Shown here piece after piece: positions 12,601 through 24,600 of a stretch of 32,987 nucleotides of DNA. A program made the position numbers and the translations under genes. The DNA lies in assembly GCA_000969725.1 (NCBI GenBank), contig JXSR01S044536.1; one strand, written 5' to 3'. How positions within the stretch are numbered: position 1 is the first letter of the stretch; each line of letters opens with the position of its first letter. The notes under the pieces were generated by a model. That model had not been told where the DNA came from and searched no databases. It saw only the letters and a program-made list of their open reading frames with translations. Source of the stretch: Ophiothrix spiculata (lineage: Eukaryota; Echinodermata; Ophiuroidea; Amphilepidida; Ophiotrichidae).

Positions 12601-15600
12601 GTGAACCATGATGTATGCCAATGACTGAAGGATCTCTGCACTAGATTGTTGATGTGAAAATGACTGGCAACATCTAACATAAAGAGAGAAAACACATTTT
12701 ATTACAGCGGAAATATCCATTTCTTTGAAGAAACATCTCGATCACATCTTGTCCATTCTAAATGACATATGAAACAATTAATTTTTGCTGACTTACATAA
12801 CTTTTGCTCATTGTGTACATTAATGGATGTTTCCCTACTTATGGTATGCTAGTGTAAGCATTAAGTTCAGTGTCTGACCGATCTATTTAAAATCGGAATC
12901 GGCCGATTCCGATCTTAGTTAGTTTCAAATTGGCTGATTCTGATTCTGATTCTCTAAGTGTATATTATAAAGGATAATAAATATTAACACAAAATCGGTG
13001 AATCCATCGATAATTTTATCAGGTGGTTGTAAAAGATACTTCTAGCCAAACATATTTACAGATTTGTTTGTAATTCCTATTCAGATCCGTTAAGCTTAAA
13101 ATAGGTTTGATTCCAATCCATCGGTCAGACACTAATTAAGTTATTTCCAACTTGTATTTAAGTTGATCACTAGAGATGCCTACGAGAGCGATCTGACTGC
13201 TAAAATGTACTCTGAGTCTGTTCCTATCCAAACACACCACAGGTCATTTATTCTGCCTCCTAAACAAACTTGGTGACATATGTTTCAACAAGAATATTAC
13301 AGATGCCAAAACCAACACAATAAAAACTCTTAGTTTTATAATAAATGTTTACGTAAATGTTCACATACAGCAGGAACTATTGTCTATGGTTGATCCAGAA
13401 TGGGTTCCATGGCATCTTACGTGAACAAATTATGTGAATGTTTTAGAAAACTACACTCGCCTGAAGAAAACATTTACATTTTTACGAGCCTTGTGCGCCA
13501 AGGTTAACGTGTGTATGCAGATCACTTTGACTCACAAAATCAAATCGGAGATTTTGATACCACATGAAAGCGCATATTTTTCTAATAAATAGCCCCTGTA
13601 AATGTTCACATCCTTAGGCCAAAAAAAATAATTGTTTGATTGGCGTAACATAGAAAATAAATAGGGTAGGTAGGTCGGAGGTAGCTAGGTCGGCTTTTAT
13701 TTCTTTTTTTTTTTTTTTTTTAAGTCTATGTTTCACATACAAGAACACAAAATATACGATATATATACAAAAACATGTTCACTTTTTCTGTAACACATCT
13801 TTTATTTGTCATTAATAACCTGCGTTATAGCGCGATCCAATCAGATGAGATTATTCTCTTGTTTACGCGAACAACTGCACGGTCATTATCATGTAACAAT
13901 GACTGTTAATGACTCCTGCGTGTGACGTATTATGCAAATATTGAGTATAGTGGCCCCTGAACATGGCGTTTCAAGCACGGCGGCCAAGTCAAAATGGTGA
14001 GTGCTTTGCAGAGTTTAAGTACATACACAGCGACAAAATTAACACGAAGAGCAAACACAAGAAATTTTATATTTAAGTAGTAGAACATAAACGCTCAAAA
14101 CCATTTTATTAAAGATTACAAAGGCCCAAGTTACTCCTTATTTACAGCTCAGTATACTCCCGAATTCCCGAAAAATGAGTATGATGTCCAAGAAATTGCT
14201 GATCTTTTATCTCGATTGTAAATACACCAACATGACCAGTGAACTTGAAAAACTGTATTTTAAAACTTCCATGCAATGCATGACTGAGATTGAGTCTTTG
14301 TTAGAATTTACAGAGAATTCCCATCATTCCCACTTCGTTGTTGGTTAGCATCAGAGCCTAATGAATAGGCCTAATACTTCTAAAATGATGTGTAAAATGT
14401 CATCATGCATTTTGGTATGAATTGATTTTTTTTTTTTTTTTTGCAGTTGCCTGGATTTATCGTATGATGTACCGTTTACAACATCTTGAACTCAGTGAAC
14501 TGATGAATCGACGTGATTTAAACATTAACAACCTTTTTCTTTTTTGATAAGAGAACATGTCATGGGAATGCTATAATCTATTTATACCTGTATGTTAGTA
14601 CTAAATGAAGTCCATGTGCAATGCAAGACATCCAGATTTGTCACTGTTTATGTCAATATTTCTTAGATTTATGACGACTTACCCCATCAATAATGACATA
14701 AAAACATCCTCCTGTGAAAAACTTGTAATTCCTCTATATAGCCTTGGGTTTTCTAGTACAAAATGTGTTACTGCTTGACAAAATGCCATTTAAAGTTCCA
14801 TTTTTCCTGCAAGTATCCAAGCTTAATGCCCACTAATCAGTCAGCTACACTGCAGCACATGTCTAGCCATGCTTTTGAAATATTCCACAGGTCCAGGGCT
14901 GCACTCAATGCAAGCTTCCTTTGAAAATTACTGACCCGTGACTTGCCACACATACAGGTNNNNNNNNNNNNNNNNNNNNNNNNNNNNNNNNNNNNNNNNN
15001 NNNNNNNNNNNNNNNNNNNNNNNNNNNNNNNNNNNNNNNNNNNNNNNNNNNNNNNNNNNNNNNNNNNNNNNNNNNNNNNNNNNNNNNNNNNNNNNNNNNN
15101 NNNNNNNNNNNNNNNNNNNNNNNNNNNNNNNNNNNNNNNNNNNNNNNNNNNNNNNNNNNNNNNNNNNNNNNNNNNNNNNNNNNNNNNNNNNNNNNNNNNN
15201 NNNNNNNNNNNNNNNNNNNNNNNNNNNNNNNNNNNNNNNNNNNNNNNNNNNNNNNNNNNNNNNNNNNNNNNNNNNNNNNNNNNNNNNNNNNNNNNNNNNN
15301 NNNNNNNNNNNNNNNNNNNNNNNNNNNNNNNNNNNNNNNNNNNNNNNNNNNNNNNNNNNNNNNNNNNNNNNNNNNNNNNNNNNNNNNNNNNNNNNNNNNN
15401 NNNNNNNNNNNNNNNNNNNNNNNNNNNNNNNNNNNNNNNNNNNNNNNNNNNNNNTCTCTACTATATGTTTGGGTAGCAGTACATGGTATTTTTATCCCGG
15501 TATATTGGTCCAAAAAGGAGAAATTTTAGTGTCAACATTCAGCCTCGCACTCCACAGCTTTTCAAGTAAGGCTGAAAGCTGGGAGGATAATTCAGAGAAT

Positions 15601-18600
15601 TATCCTCCCAGAACTGGGTGTATACTGTAAACGGGGTTATTTTCGCGAGGGTTTAATTTTCGCGAATTTCGCGAATCAACATTTAACCGTGAATATATCA
15701 CCCCGCGAATACATATATTTTATGTTCAGGCCTATGTAATGAAGCTTAAAAACGCTAATTTAACACGCGCAGAAAGGTCCTGATTGCCTGATTTCGCGAA
15801 AAATTCTGCTCGCGAAAATATTCCCGTTTACAGTAATCTATTATGCTATGGCTAAATGAAAAGTCCTCTAGCATTGTGTCTATTTTTGTTCAATAAATTA
15901 TTTTGAGACCTTATAGGCGCAGCCACATTCATTTTGTGCATCATTTCCGGGGTATCATTGCACGAACTCTACCACAATTTGAGTAGACCTACCCCGCCCC
16001 TCGGGTCCCGAATAACTCCCAAGCACATACCTTGTTAGTTTGTGTATCATTACCTGCCATGTCCTTGACCTTGAACAGTGAACTATCAAACCAATTTTTT
16101 GTACATGTATGCACTTCATTCTTCCACGGCATTGCAATTCAGAAAGATACACATGTACAACGAAGAATGGGAAAATGGCCGACCTTGACATTGCATCATG
16201 ACAGCTCCAAAAATGGCAAAATATTCCAAGCATAGAAAAGAAATCCATGGTTCATAAATTCCTCGCGAAGACTCCTGTATGTATATTTCCAGAAATTTGA
16301 GTAGTTGGTTCAAAATAAATATTCCAAGAAGAATATAATCCATTTTTAGTATCACAGATGATCAGGGAGACCTGGTTTCATTTACCACATTAAAACAGCA
16401 GATGCATCGATAAAATCACAATGAAATCACATACGTGACTGTGATAATATCAATAACAACGGCTTTTAATATGGCACAGACATCATAAGAATCGGCTTTT
16501 CAGAGTCAATATATTCTTTATAATAATAATTCACGAAATTCCAAATGTGAATCATCTTTGATGACAATAAAATGAGGAAAATCCGAAGACCTTTTTGGCT
16601 GAATCGTTCACTTATGGAAACGCGTTGCCGCTCACCGCTGTATGATAATTGATTTCGGCGTGAATGGGGCCCCGTAACGGGCATACCAAAAATGCAAATT
16701 ACACGTTCTCTGATTGGTCAAATGTTTTTGTTTTGATCATGACGTATTTGTTTTGGAAATTAAAGGGGGTTTCCCGGGAATATTCTATTAAATCTACAGG
16801 GATGTCTGCGTTTAAATTTAATATTTGTCAGCGATTTTCCGAAAATTTATTTCACTTTTTGATAAGAAATACGGTTATTAATGACAATAATAACTTTGCA
16901 GCAGTTATTATTGTCTAATTTTAAGCCATATCTGGGGCTCCCATGAATTGATTCCCAACAAATTTGGGATTTGAAAGATTTTTATCATGCTCAAAAAATA
17001 AAACTATTTAGGGTCGGCGGTAAAAATAGGGTAGGTCAGGTTATGCCAATCAAACAATTTATTTTTTTATGCCTTATTATGATTCGTTGAAGAGATATGA
17101 TTAAAATAGTGTTGAATTATAATTAGTGGAATATTTATTAACAAAAGTAAATATCCTATAGGCTTCTATGGGTCACTATTAGACACATTTCTGCCTGTAG
17201 CATGAATTTGACTCAAGGTAAATAAATGAAATGCAACAATTACTTTATGTAGGCAATGACCCTTCATTCAAATATGGAAAAAGTATGTCGATTTTTTTAC
17301 AAAATCAGAATACCCAATTTTTAAGTTCACACGCAACTCACACAATACCCATGTGCACCCGTGATTTGACTGTTCTGATGCTGTGTGACTTGATTTTCAA
17401 TTAGATTGGTTTGATGTTCCCACCCAGAATAACAAGGGTTTTTTTTCAGAATACTTTAACGCCCATGATATACTAGAAAGACGCAGCTAGCGTCTACCTA
17501 GACGCTAATGGAGACGCTATATAAAGTTCAAATTATTTTAACCTGCTGTTGATTAATCTGGTTACCGTCTTCAAAGCGTCTAAAATCAAACCACACGCTA
17601 GCTGCGTCTTGCTAGTACATCATGGGCTTTAGGGTCTCTATTAACACAATGTTTCATCAAATGAGTGAATGTTCTCTGTCATCCAGTAGTAGTAAACATG
17701 AGTGAAATTTAAATCAATTTCCTGGACTTACTTGTTTAAAGCAAACTACGTTTCGTGTAACACTTCGTCAGGTTTTGACCCGCTGGATTGGTCACGTGAC
17801 AGCTGACTCGGGATAGAAAAGACAAACAACCCAAGGCGAAAAAATCTAACCTTGTTTACGGAATTGTATGTGGTGAACCTGATTACTCAGCTTCGTACGT
17901 TGGAGAGACTAAACAATCTCTTAAGGCTAGGGTCAATCAACACCGTAGACCTAGCTCTAACGAAGCTCAAAACTCTGCAGTATATTTACATATCAAAGAC
18001 ACTGGACACCCTGTTAATTTTCAAGACTCGATCATCTTGGACAAGGAGGAACAGTGGCACCGGAGAGGAATTAAAGAGGCAATTTGGGAACGTGTGGAAA
18101 ATCCATCTTTGAACAAAAAGGGAGGACTGCGACACAACCTTTCGCATGCATGGGACGAGGCTATCAAATCCATCCTGAGTCGTCTGTCACGTGACCAATC
18201 CAGCGGGTCAAAACCTGACGAAGTGTTACAGGGGTAACACGAAACGTAGTTTGCTCTAAACAAGTAAGTCAAGTAAATTGATTTAAATTTCACTCACAAC
18301 GTTTCATCATTTGTTCTGCCTACCTTTGTCATGTTTTCTATCCCTTCTATGCAATGTGTATGGAACCAGCCCTTTGTAGAAGCATCTTGCTAGCAGATTC
18401 TTATGGTACACCTCAACAGCTAACTCTCCATTTCTCTTTGCTTCATTTATGGTTGACAATCTGGACTTCCATATCATCCAAGTCTGTGAAAATGTATCAA
18501 GTACAAATTGGAACTAATCTGATCTCCACAGTGCAGCAAAGTTCATGAGTTAGTGTTTTTCTTGACCAAGCTTCACTTGGGTAAGCCTAAAATCAACATT

Positions 18601-21600
18601 TATTCTTTTTTTTTCAAAATAAATTTTCACAATTTACTTTACATAATGTTGGAACACCAGTATAAATATCTACATATAAGTTCAGTAATAAAGATTTTAA
18701 CCAGTTTCAAAAATAAATTTCCCTTAAAATGTGTTCACTTCAAACCTGTTTACTGGTGATTTTGAAAACTTGATAGATTTGTGCAAAAATAAGAGGGCTA
18801 TTTCAAATAATTGAAACAATTATACTTTATTGCAATTACGGTGCTGGTTGTGGTTGGTAAAATTTTCTTATTATCAGACGCTTGATTTGCATGCATGTAC
18901 AAAATAATATCCCTTCAACATCAAAATTAGAGGCCAACCAAAAATGTATTGGACAGCATAAACAAAAATCCAAATTGCAGGGCCCATTACTTGTAACTGC
19001 AATGTACTTTTGTTTATTGTCATCCATGCAATGGGTGGTTATAACATTGACCTCCTTTAATGCTGTTTTCCATTCCTCCCTACCTTTATAACAATAAACA
19101 AAAATTCAGATTGCAGGGGGATGCGATACTACCATGGTTTTTCGTTTAAATTGTCCAAGAATTTTTTATTTTGCCTACAGTCTTAATAATGATCAGTTTC
19201 TCTCTCACCTTATACGTCAAGCCATCAGCCCAGAACTGCAACGCATGTTGCTGCATGCTATCCCTGTTGTCTCTTTTCTGTATCTCATTTCTCCATATCT
19301 GCCATGCTGCAGATAGACGCCTGGTATCTGCAATCTGGAACGCATGACCAAAGTTCTTCTTCTTGGCATTTCTGTAGGATATGTACTGCTTCCATGTAGT
19401 GAATGTTGATAACAAAAGCCTTAGATTTGCTGAAATGTTTAAAAAAAGAAAAAGCTGCCATTTGTCATTAATTTGGATTGACACTGAATTTGAATCTGCA
19501 GTCTTAGGTCAGTGGCTCTTGAAATGGTTCTTCGGTGTCACCTTCATTTCAAAAGCCACTGACATATGGCAGGGAAATTTTACACAATCTAGTGAGTAGG
19601 CGTTAAATAAATATAACTTAAGGCAGCCACTGCAGATACGACTTTCTTGCATTCACGATTTGACATGTTGAATTCAAATTTAGCAGATCTATACTTTTTC
19701 TTTGAAAACCAATGTATATGTTTAGTGACAGAACATAGATGTTACCAACCAACCATTCCAAAAACTGTCTTGGTACCAAAAATGTCTGGAAAGCCTAACT
19801 AAATTTGTTAAAATAAAAATTTACTTTTCAGAATCTAGAAATCAATATCCAGGTTTTGTTTTGTCATATGTTTATCATATTTGATGTTTATCATATTTTT
19901 TGAATAATTGCCAAAAATAAGTCAAAGGTGCCACAACAGTTGTCAAAATGACCACTTATTATAACCACACCTGCCACACTTACCATGTTGGTTAGCCACA
20001 TTAGTCTTGGCATTTACCACTCTTTGCCTCACCACATATTATAGCCACACCTGCCACACTTACCATGCTGATTAGCCACATTAGTCTTGGCATTTACCAC
20101 TCTTTGTCTCACCACATATTATAACCACACCTGCAACACCATGTTGTTTAGCCACATTAGTCTTGGCATTTACCACTCTCTGCCTCATCACATATTATCA
20201 CCACACCTGCCACACTTACCATGTTGACTAGCCACATTAGTCTTGGCATTTACCACTCTTTGCCTCACCACATTTTGTAACCATGCCTGCCACACTTACC
20301 ATGTTGACTAGCCACATTAGTCTTGGCATTTACCACTCTTTGCCTCACCACATATTGTAACCACACCTGCAACACCATGTTGACTAGCCACATTAATCTT
20401 GGCATTTACCACTCTTTGCCTCACCACATATTGTAACCACACCTGCCACACTTACCATGTTGATTAGCCACATTAGTCTTGGCATTTACCACTCTTTGCC
20501 TCACCACATATTATAACCGCATCTGCCACACTTACCATGTTGACTAGCCACATTAGTCTTGGCATTTACCAATCTTTGCCTCACCACATATTGTAACCAC
20601 ACCTGCAACACTTACCATGTTGATTAGCCACATTAGTCTTGACATTTATCACTCTTTGGCTCACCACATATTATAACCACACCTGCCACACTTACCATGT
20701 TAATTAGCCACATTAGTCTTGGCATTTACCACTCTTTGCCTCACCACATATTATAACCACACCTGCAACACTTACCATGTTGACTAGCCACATTAGTCTT
20801 GGCATTTACCACTCTTTGCATCACAACATATTATAACCACACCTGCCACACTTACCATGTTGATTAGCCACATTAGTCTTGGCATTTACCACTCTTTGCT
20901 CACCACATATTATAACCAAACCTGCCACACTTACCATGTTGACTAGCCACATTAGTCTTGGCATTTACCACTCTTTGCCGCACCACATTTTGTAACCATG
21001 CCTGCCACACTTACCATGTTGACTAGCCACATTAGTCTTGGCATTTACCACTCTTTGCCTCACCACATATTGTAACCACACCTGCAACACCATGTTGACT
21101 AGCCACATTAATCTTGGCATTTACCACTCTTTGCCTCACCACATATTGTAACCACACCTGCCACACTTACCATGTTGATTAGCCACATTAGTCTTGGCAT
21201 TTACCACTCTTTGCCTCACCACATATTATAACCGCATCCCACACTTACCATGTTGACTAGCCACATTAGTCTTGACATTTACCACTCTTTGCCTCACCCC
21301 ATACTATAACCACACCCGCCACACTTACCATGTTGACTAGCCACATTAATCTTGGCATTTACCACTCTTTGCCTCACCACATATTGTAACCACACCTGCC
21401 ACACTAACCATGTTGACTTGTCACATTAGTCTTGGCATTTACCACTCTTTGCCTCACCACATACTGTAACCATGCCTGTCACACTTACCATGTTGACTAG
21501 CCACATTAATCTTGGCATTTACCACTCTTTGCCTCACCACATATTATAACCACCCCTGCCACACTTACCATGTTGACTAGCCACATTAGTCTTGGCATTT

Positions 21601-24600
21601 ACCACTCTTTGCCTCACCACATATTGTAACCATGCCTGCCACACTTTGCGAGTCATGCAGTACCTGAAATGACCAAATAAATACTGTCAAATTGAGCAGT
21701 ATAGCTACAGATTAATTCATACATTCCTACAACTCAATGTGCATCATTACTGGACTGTCCATTTCATAAATGCCAATTCAAATTCTGTAGTGTATGCTAT
21801 AAATGGCTGCATTATAAATCTCAAACTGAGTTTGATTTGAAATTTCCAGTAATTATACATAAGTTTAGGCCACCAGTAATGACAGATTTGGCAGTGTAGG
21901 AATGTGTGAAAATGGATTAGTCTAGATACACAACATAATTACCCTAACCCCAGACCCTAATCCATCTCAGCAGGGCCGTACGAAGGCATGTAAGCCAAGG
22001 GGGGCAAACACATTTACCGTCCCGAAATTCGTGTTTCGTCCCGATGTATATACCGTCAATTTATGTGTAATGCGTGCGTAGCGTGCGAAAATTTTGTTAT
22101 TTTCAGCCAAAAATCGATATAAAACCTTGATATTTGTGCTATAATTGGCTTCTTTTGACTAAAAATTTGCGGGACACTAATATCTTAAAAGTAAATGTAG
22201 TAGTCCCGAAATTTTGATATTTTTCCTGCCAGCGTCCCAATTTTTCGAGCCAGGGGGGCAAGTGCCCCCCCCCTGCTTCGTACGGCCCTGCACCTCTTCA
22301 AAATCCAAGAAGCAAAAATTAACAAATTCCAAATACCTCATAGATAGGGATAAAGTGCTGCCATGGCAGGCCATAAATGGTGGCTTGATATAGGTAGACA
22401 TTGGATCGGGATGTAAGAGGTCGGGGTTCGAATCCCAGGGGAAACGGAAGATCTTTGTAAAGTATGACGTATTCCAACTTAGATAGTTTTTCAGCGTTTG
22501 GGAGTTGGGGTTAATAATAATAATAATAATAATAATCACGGAATTTATAATGCACCTTTTCCATGGTTACACAGCGTTGGTCATTATTACAACGCCCTAG
22601 CATGGGAATCATCAGAACCACTTCGCCTTAAACTAGGCCACTTGCAGCCAATGACCAAAGGCGCAGACCTATCAGCACTCAGGTTTCAATATCCCTCCTA
22701 AACAGGTTACCCAATGTTTTGCTTTATATCCCCATGATACACTCTGAACTCCTATAACAGATAATAAGGTTATAAAAAAACGCACAAATGTGACAACAAG
22801 AGTTCTGCATCTATCAGGAGAATCTCACAGATAAGGCAGATTTCTTACCTATAATGGTACTGTGCTCTGACTTGAAGCCGCCATTCTCTGCGGTTAACCC
22901 ACCATAAATCATGCCATTCTATCCATGCCCTTCGTAACAATTGTTTGTGGTAATGTTCCCTACAAAAATACAACATGCAAGTTCAGTTCGGCGGAACTCA
23001 CAATTCGGATACGTATCTGAATTTAGATACTCGGTATCAAAATTCTGATACCCGTATCTGAATTTGGATTAAAAACAGCTGAAACGGGCTGAAATAAATA
23101 TTCAGCTTCGCCACGCACCATACCAGTATGTATAAAAGTCAATAACATTATCATCATTTGTCATCTAAATTCTAAGAAAGTTTGGTCAAATTATTTTGCC
23201 TTCTGTGATAAGGAGCTATCAGGACATGTTTCGAAGCTGTCCCGCTGGAATTGCACAGACGGAAATGACATTTCCACAGATAGATTTATCATATATGCAA
23301 GAAAGATGTTCTACATGTACTTGCCAGCTTGCGCTATCGATTTGTTTCCTGTGCCACGACAGGCGTATCAGAATTCTGATACCCCTCCATATCCTAATTC
23401 TGATACAGGTATCACAATTTGGGTACAAAATGTACGTGGGTATCCAAATTCAGATACGTATCCGAATTGTGAGTTCCGCCATACTGAGTTCTATGCTTAA
23501 ACAATTTTATTAAAATTTTGTTTTTCACTACATTGAAAACATTTGAAAGAAACTCAGAAAAGGTACAAAGTGAATATATAGAAGGGAAAACATTTTATGG
23601 TCAAATAAAAGGGTTAAAATGTTCCTTTAACACTTTCTGGTAGACTTGAGACCAAATGATTGGTTTCAACTGCCCATCTCATCAAAATGAATTTGTACTT
23701 CAAAATAAAATCAATGTAAATGTAATGCATATTATTTTTTTGACAACTCCAGTATTGTGTGTACTCTGAGGTGAACATTCAGAAAAGTTTCGAGTAAATA
23801 AATCGTATCTGCCACATAAGTGTTAATTCACAGTAAGAAATACACATGATACTGGATATTTAGGTAGATTCAAGAATTTTAGTCTCAATGTGTATGCATT
23901 TGAATTAAAATTCAAAGTTTCATAGCAAAAAATTAAACACAAATTGCTTAAAAAACAAGTAAAGACTATCAGGGATGGTTATGGCTTTTTGTAATTTTGC
24001 CTGAATTTGCCTGAAAATGTGAATTTCCCAATACTTTTGTACAGTGAAGATCCAAGCAACCCTGAAGATAATCATGCCTGGACTATAGGACAAAAGATAA
24101 ATTTATTGGACAGCGTAAACAAAAATCCAAAGTGCAGGGCCCCATTGTTTGTCAACACAGCTCCTACCCTGGATTTGTGTGCTCACCTTATTCTTTGTGG
24201 TCCAACCTTGCCAAAGCATGATGACAACCAAAGGTTAAAGAACTTTCTGGCGATGTACCTGTAGGCAAATGATAACAACATCATTGAAGGCTTATTATAG
24301 TTTATCTCAGAGTTGTTTTTCCTCGTTCGTGGGTTTTTTCTTTCCGACGCTTGTTGTTAAGCCTTTCTGCGTACTGAAGCACTTATTTACGCACGTATTG
24401 GCAGAGCGTGATTTGTTGATTTCGATCGTTTACGCTCACGCTGTTGGTGCGCGTTAAGAGTGGCGTACACGACACGATTTGAAAGGAAAAACAACTTTGA
24501 GAGATAGTATAATTACAAGTTACACTACTGTTTGTGGATTTAATTTGTGAATGCATAAACGGTAAGTGTTTACGCAGCAATCTACCACTCGAGTGTACAT

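Noticed and set aside
12641..12672. Alternative acceptors for exon 9 (AG at 12641-12642, and another before TCATTTTCAC)
   Set aside because: The first drops a conserved linker, and the second needs phase 2 from exon 8. The acceptor at 12674-12675 has the best pyrimidine tract and restores the family spacing.
12262..12720. A 152-codon minus-strand frame
   Set aside because: It is out of frame with the SFI1 reading of exon 9 and runs through the SINE.
14905..15630. Long open frames (177-230 codons) across this stretch
   Set aside because: They consist almost wholly of N from the assembly gap.
16031..16060. A minus-strand first exon (MAGNDTQTNK with donor GTATGT) with CCAAT/octamer motifs near 16700
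   Set aside because: No onward exon could be found before the gap, and short ATG-plus-donor combinations are common by chance.
19949..21663. CRISPR-like appearance of regularly spaced repeats
   Set aside because: The units are contiguous with no unique spacers, and the unit is clearly exon 6 plus its donor in a eukaryotic intron.
22177..22539. A 120-codon minus-strand frame with an N-terminal poly-Ile run
   Set aside because: The Ile run is the (TAA)n microsatellite, and the rest reads through a SINE and a hAT-like MITE.
23196..23513. A 105-codon plus-strand frame with repeated IQIRIRI residues
   Set aside because: The repetition is the GATAC-rich arm of a TIR element translated by chance.
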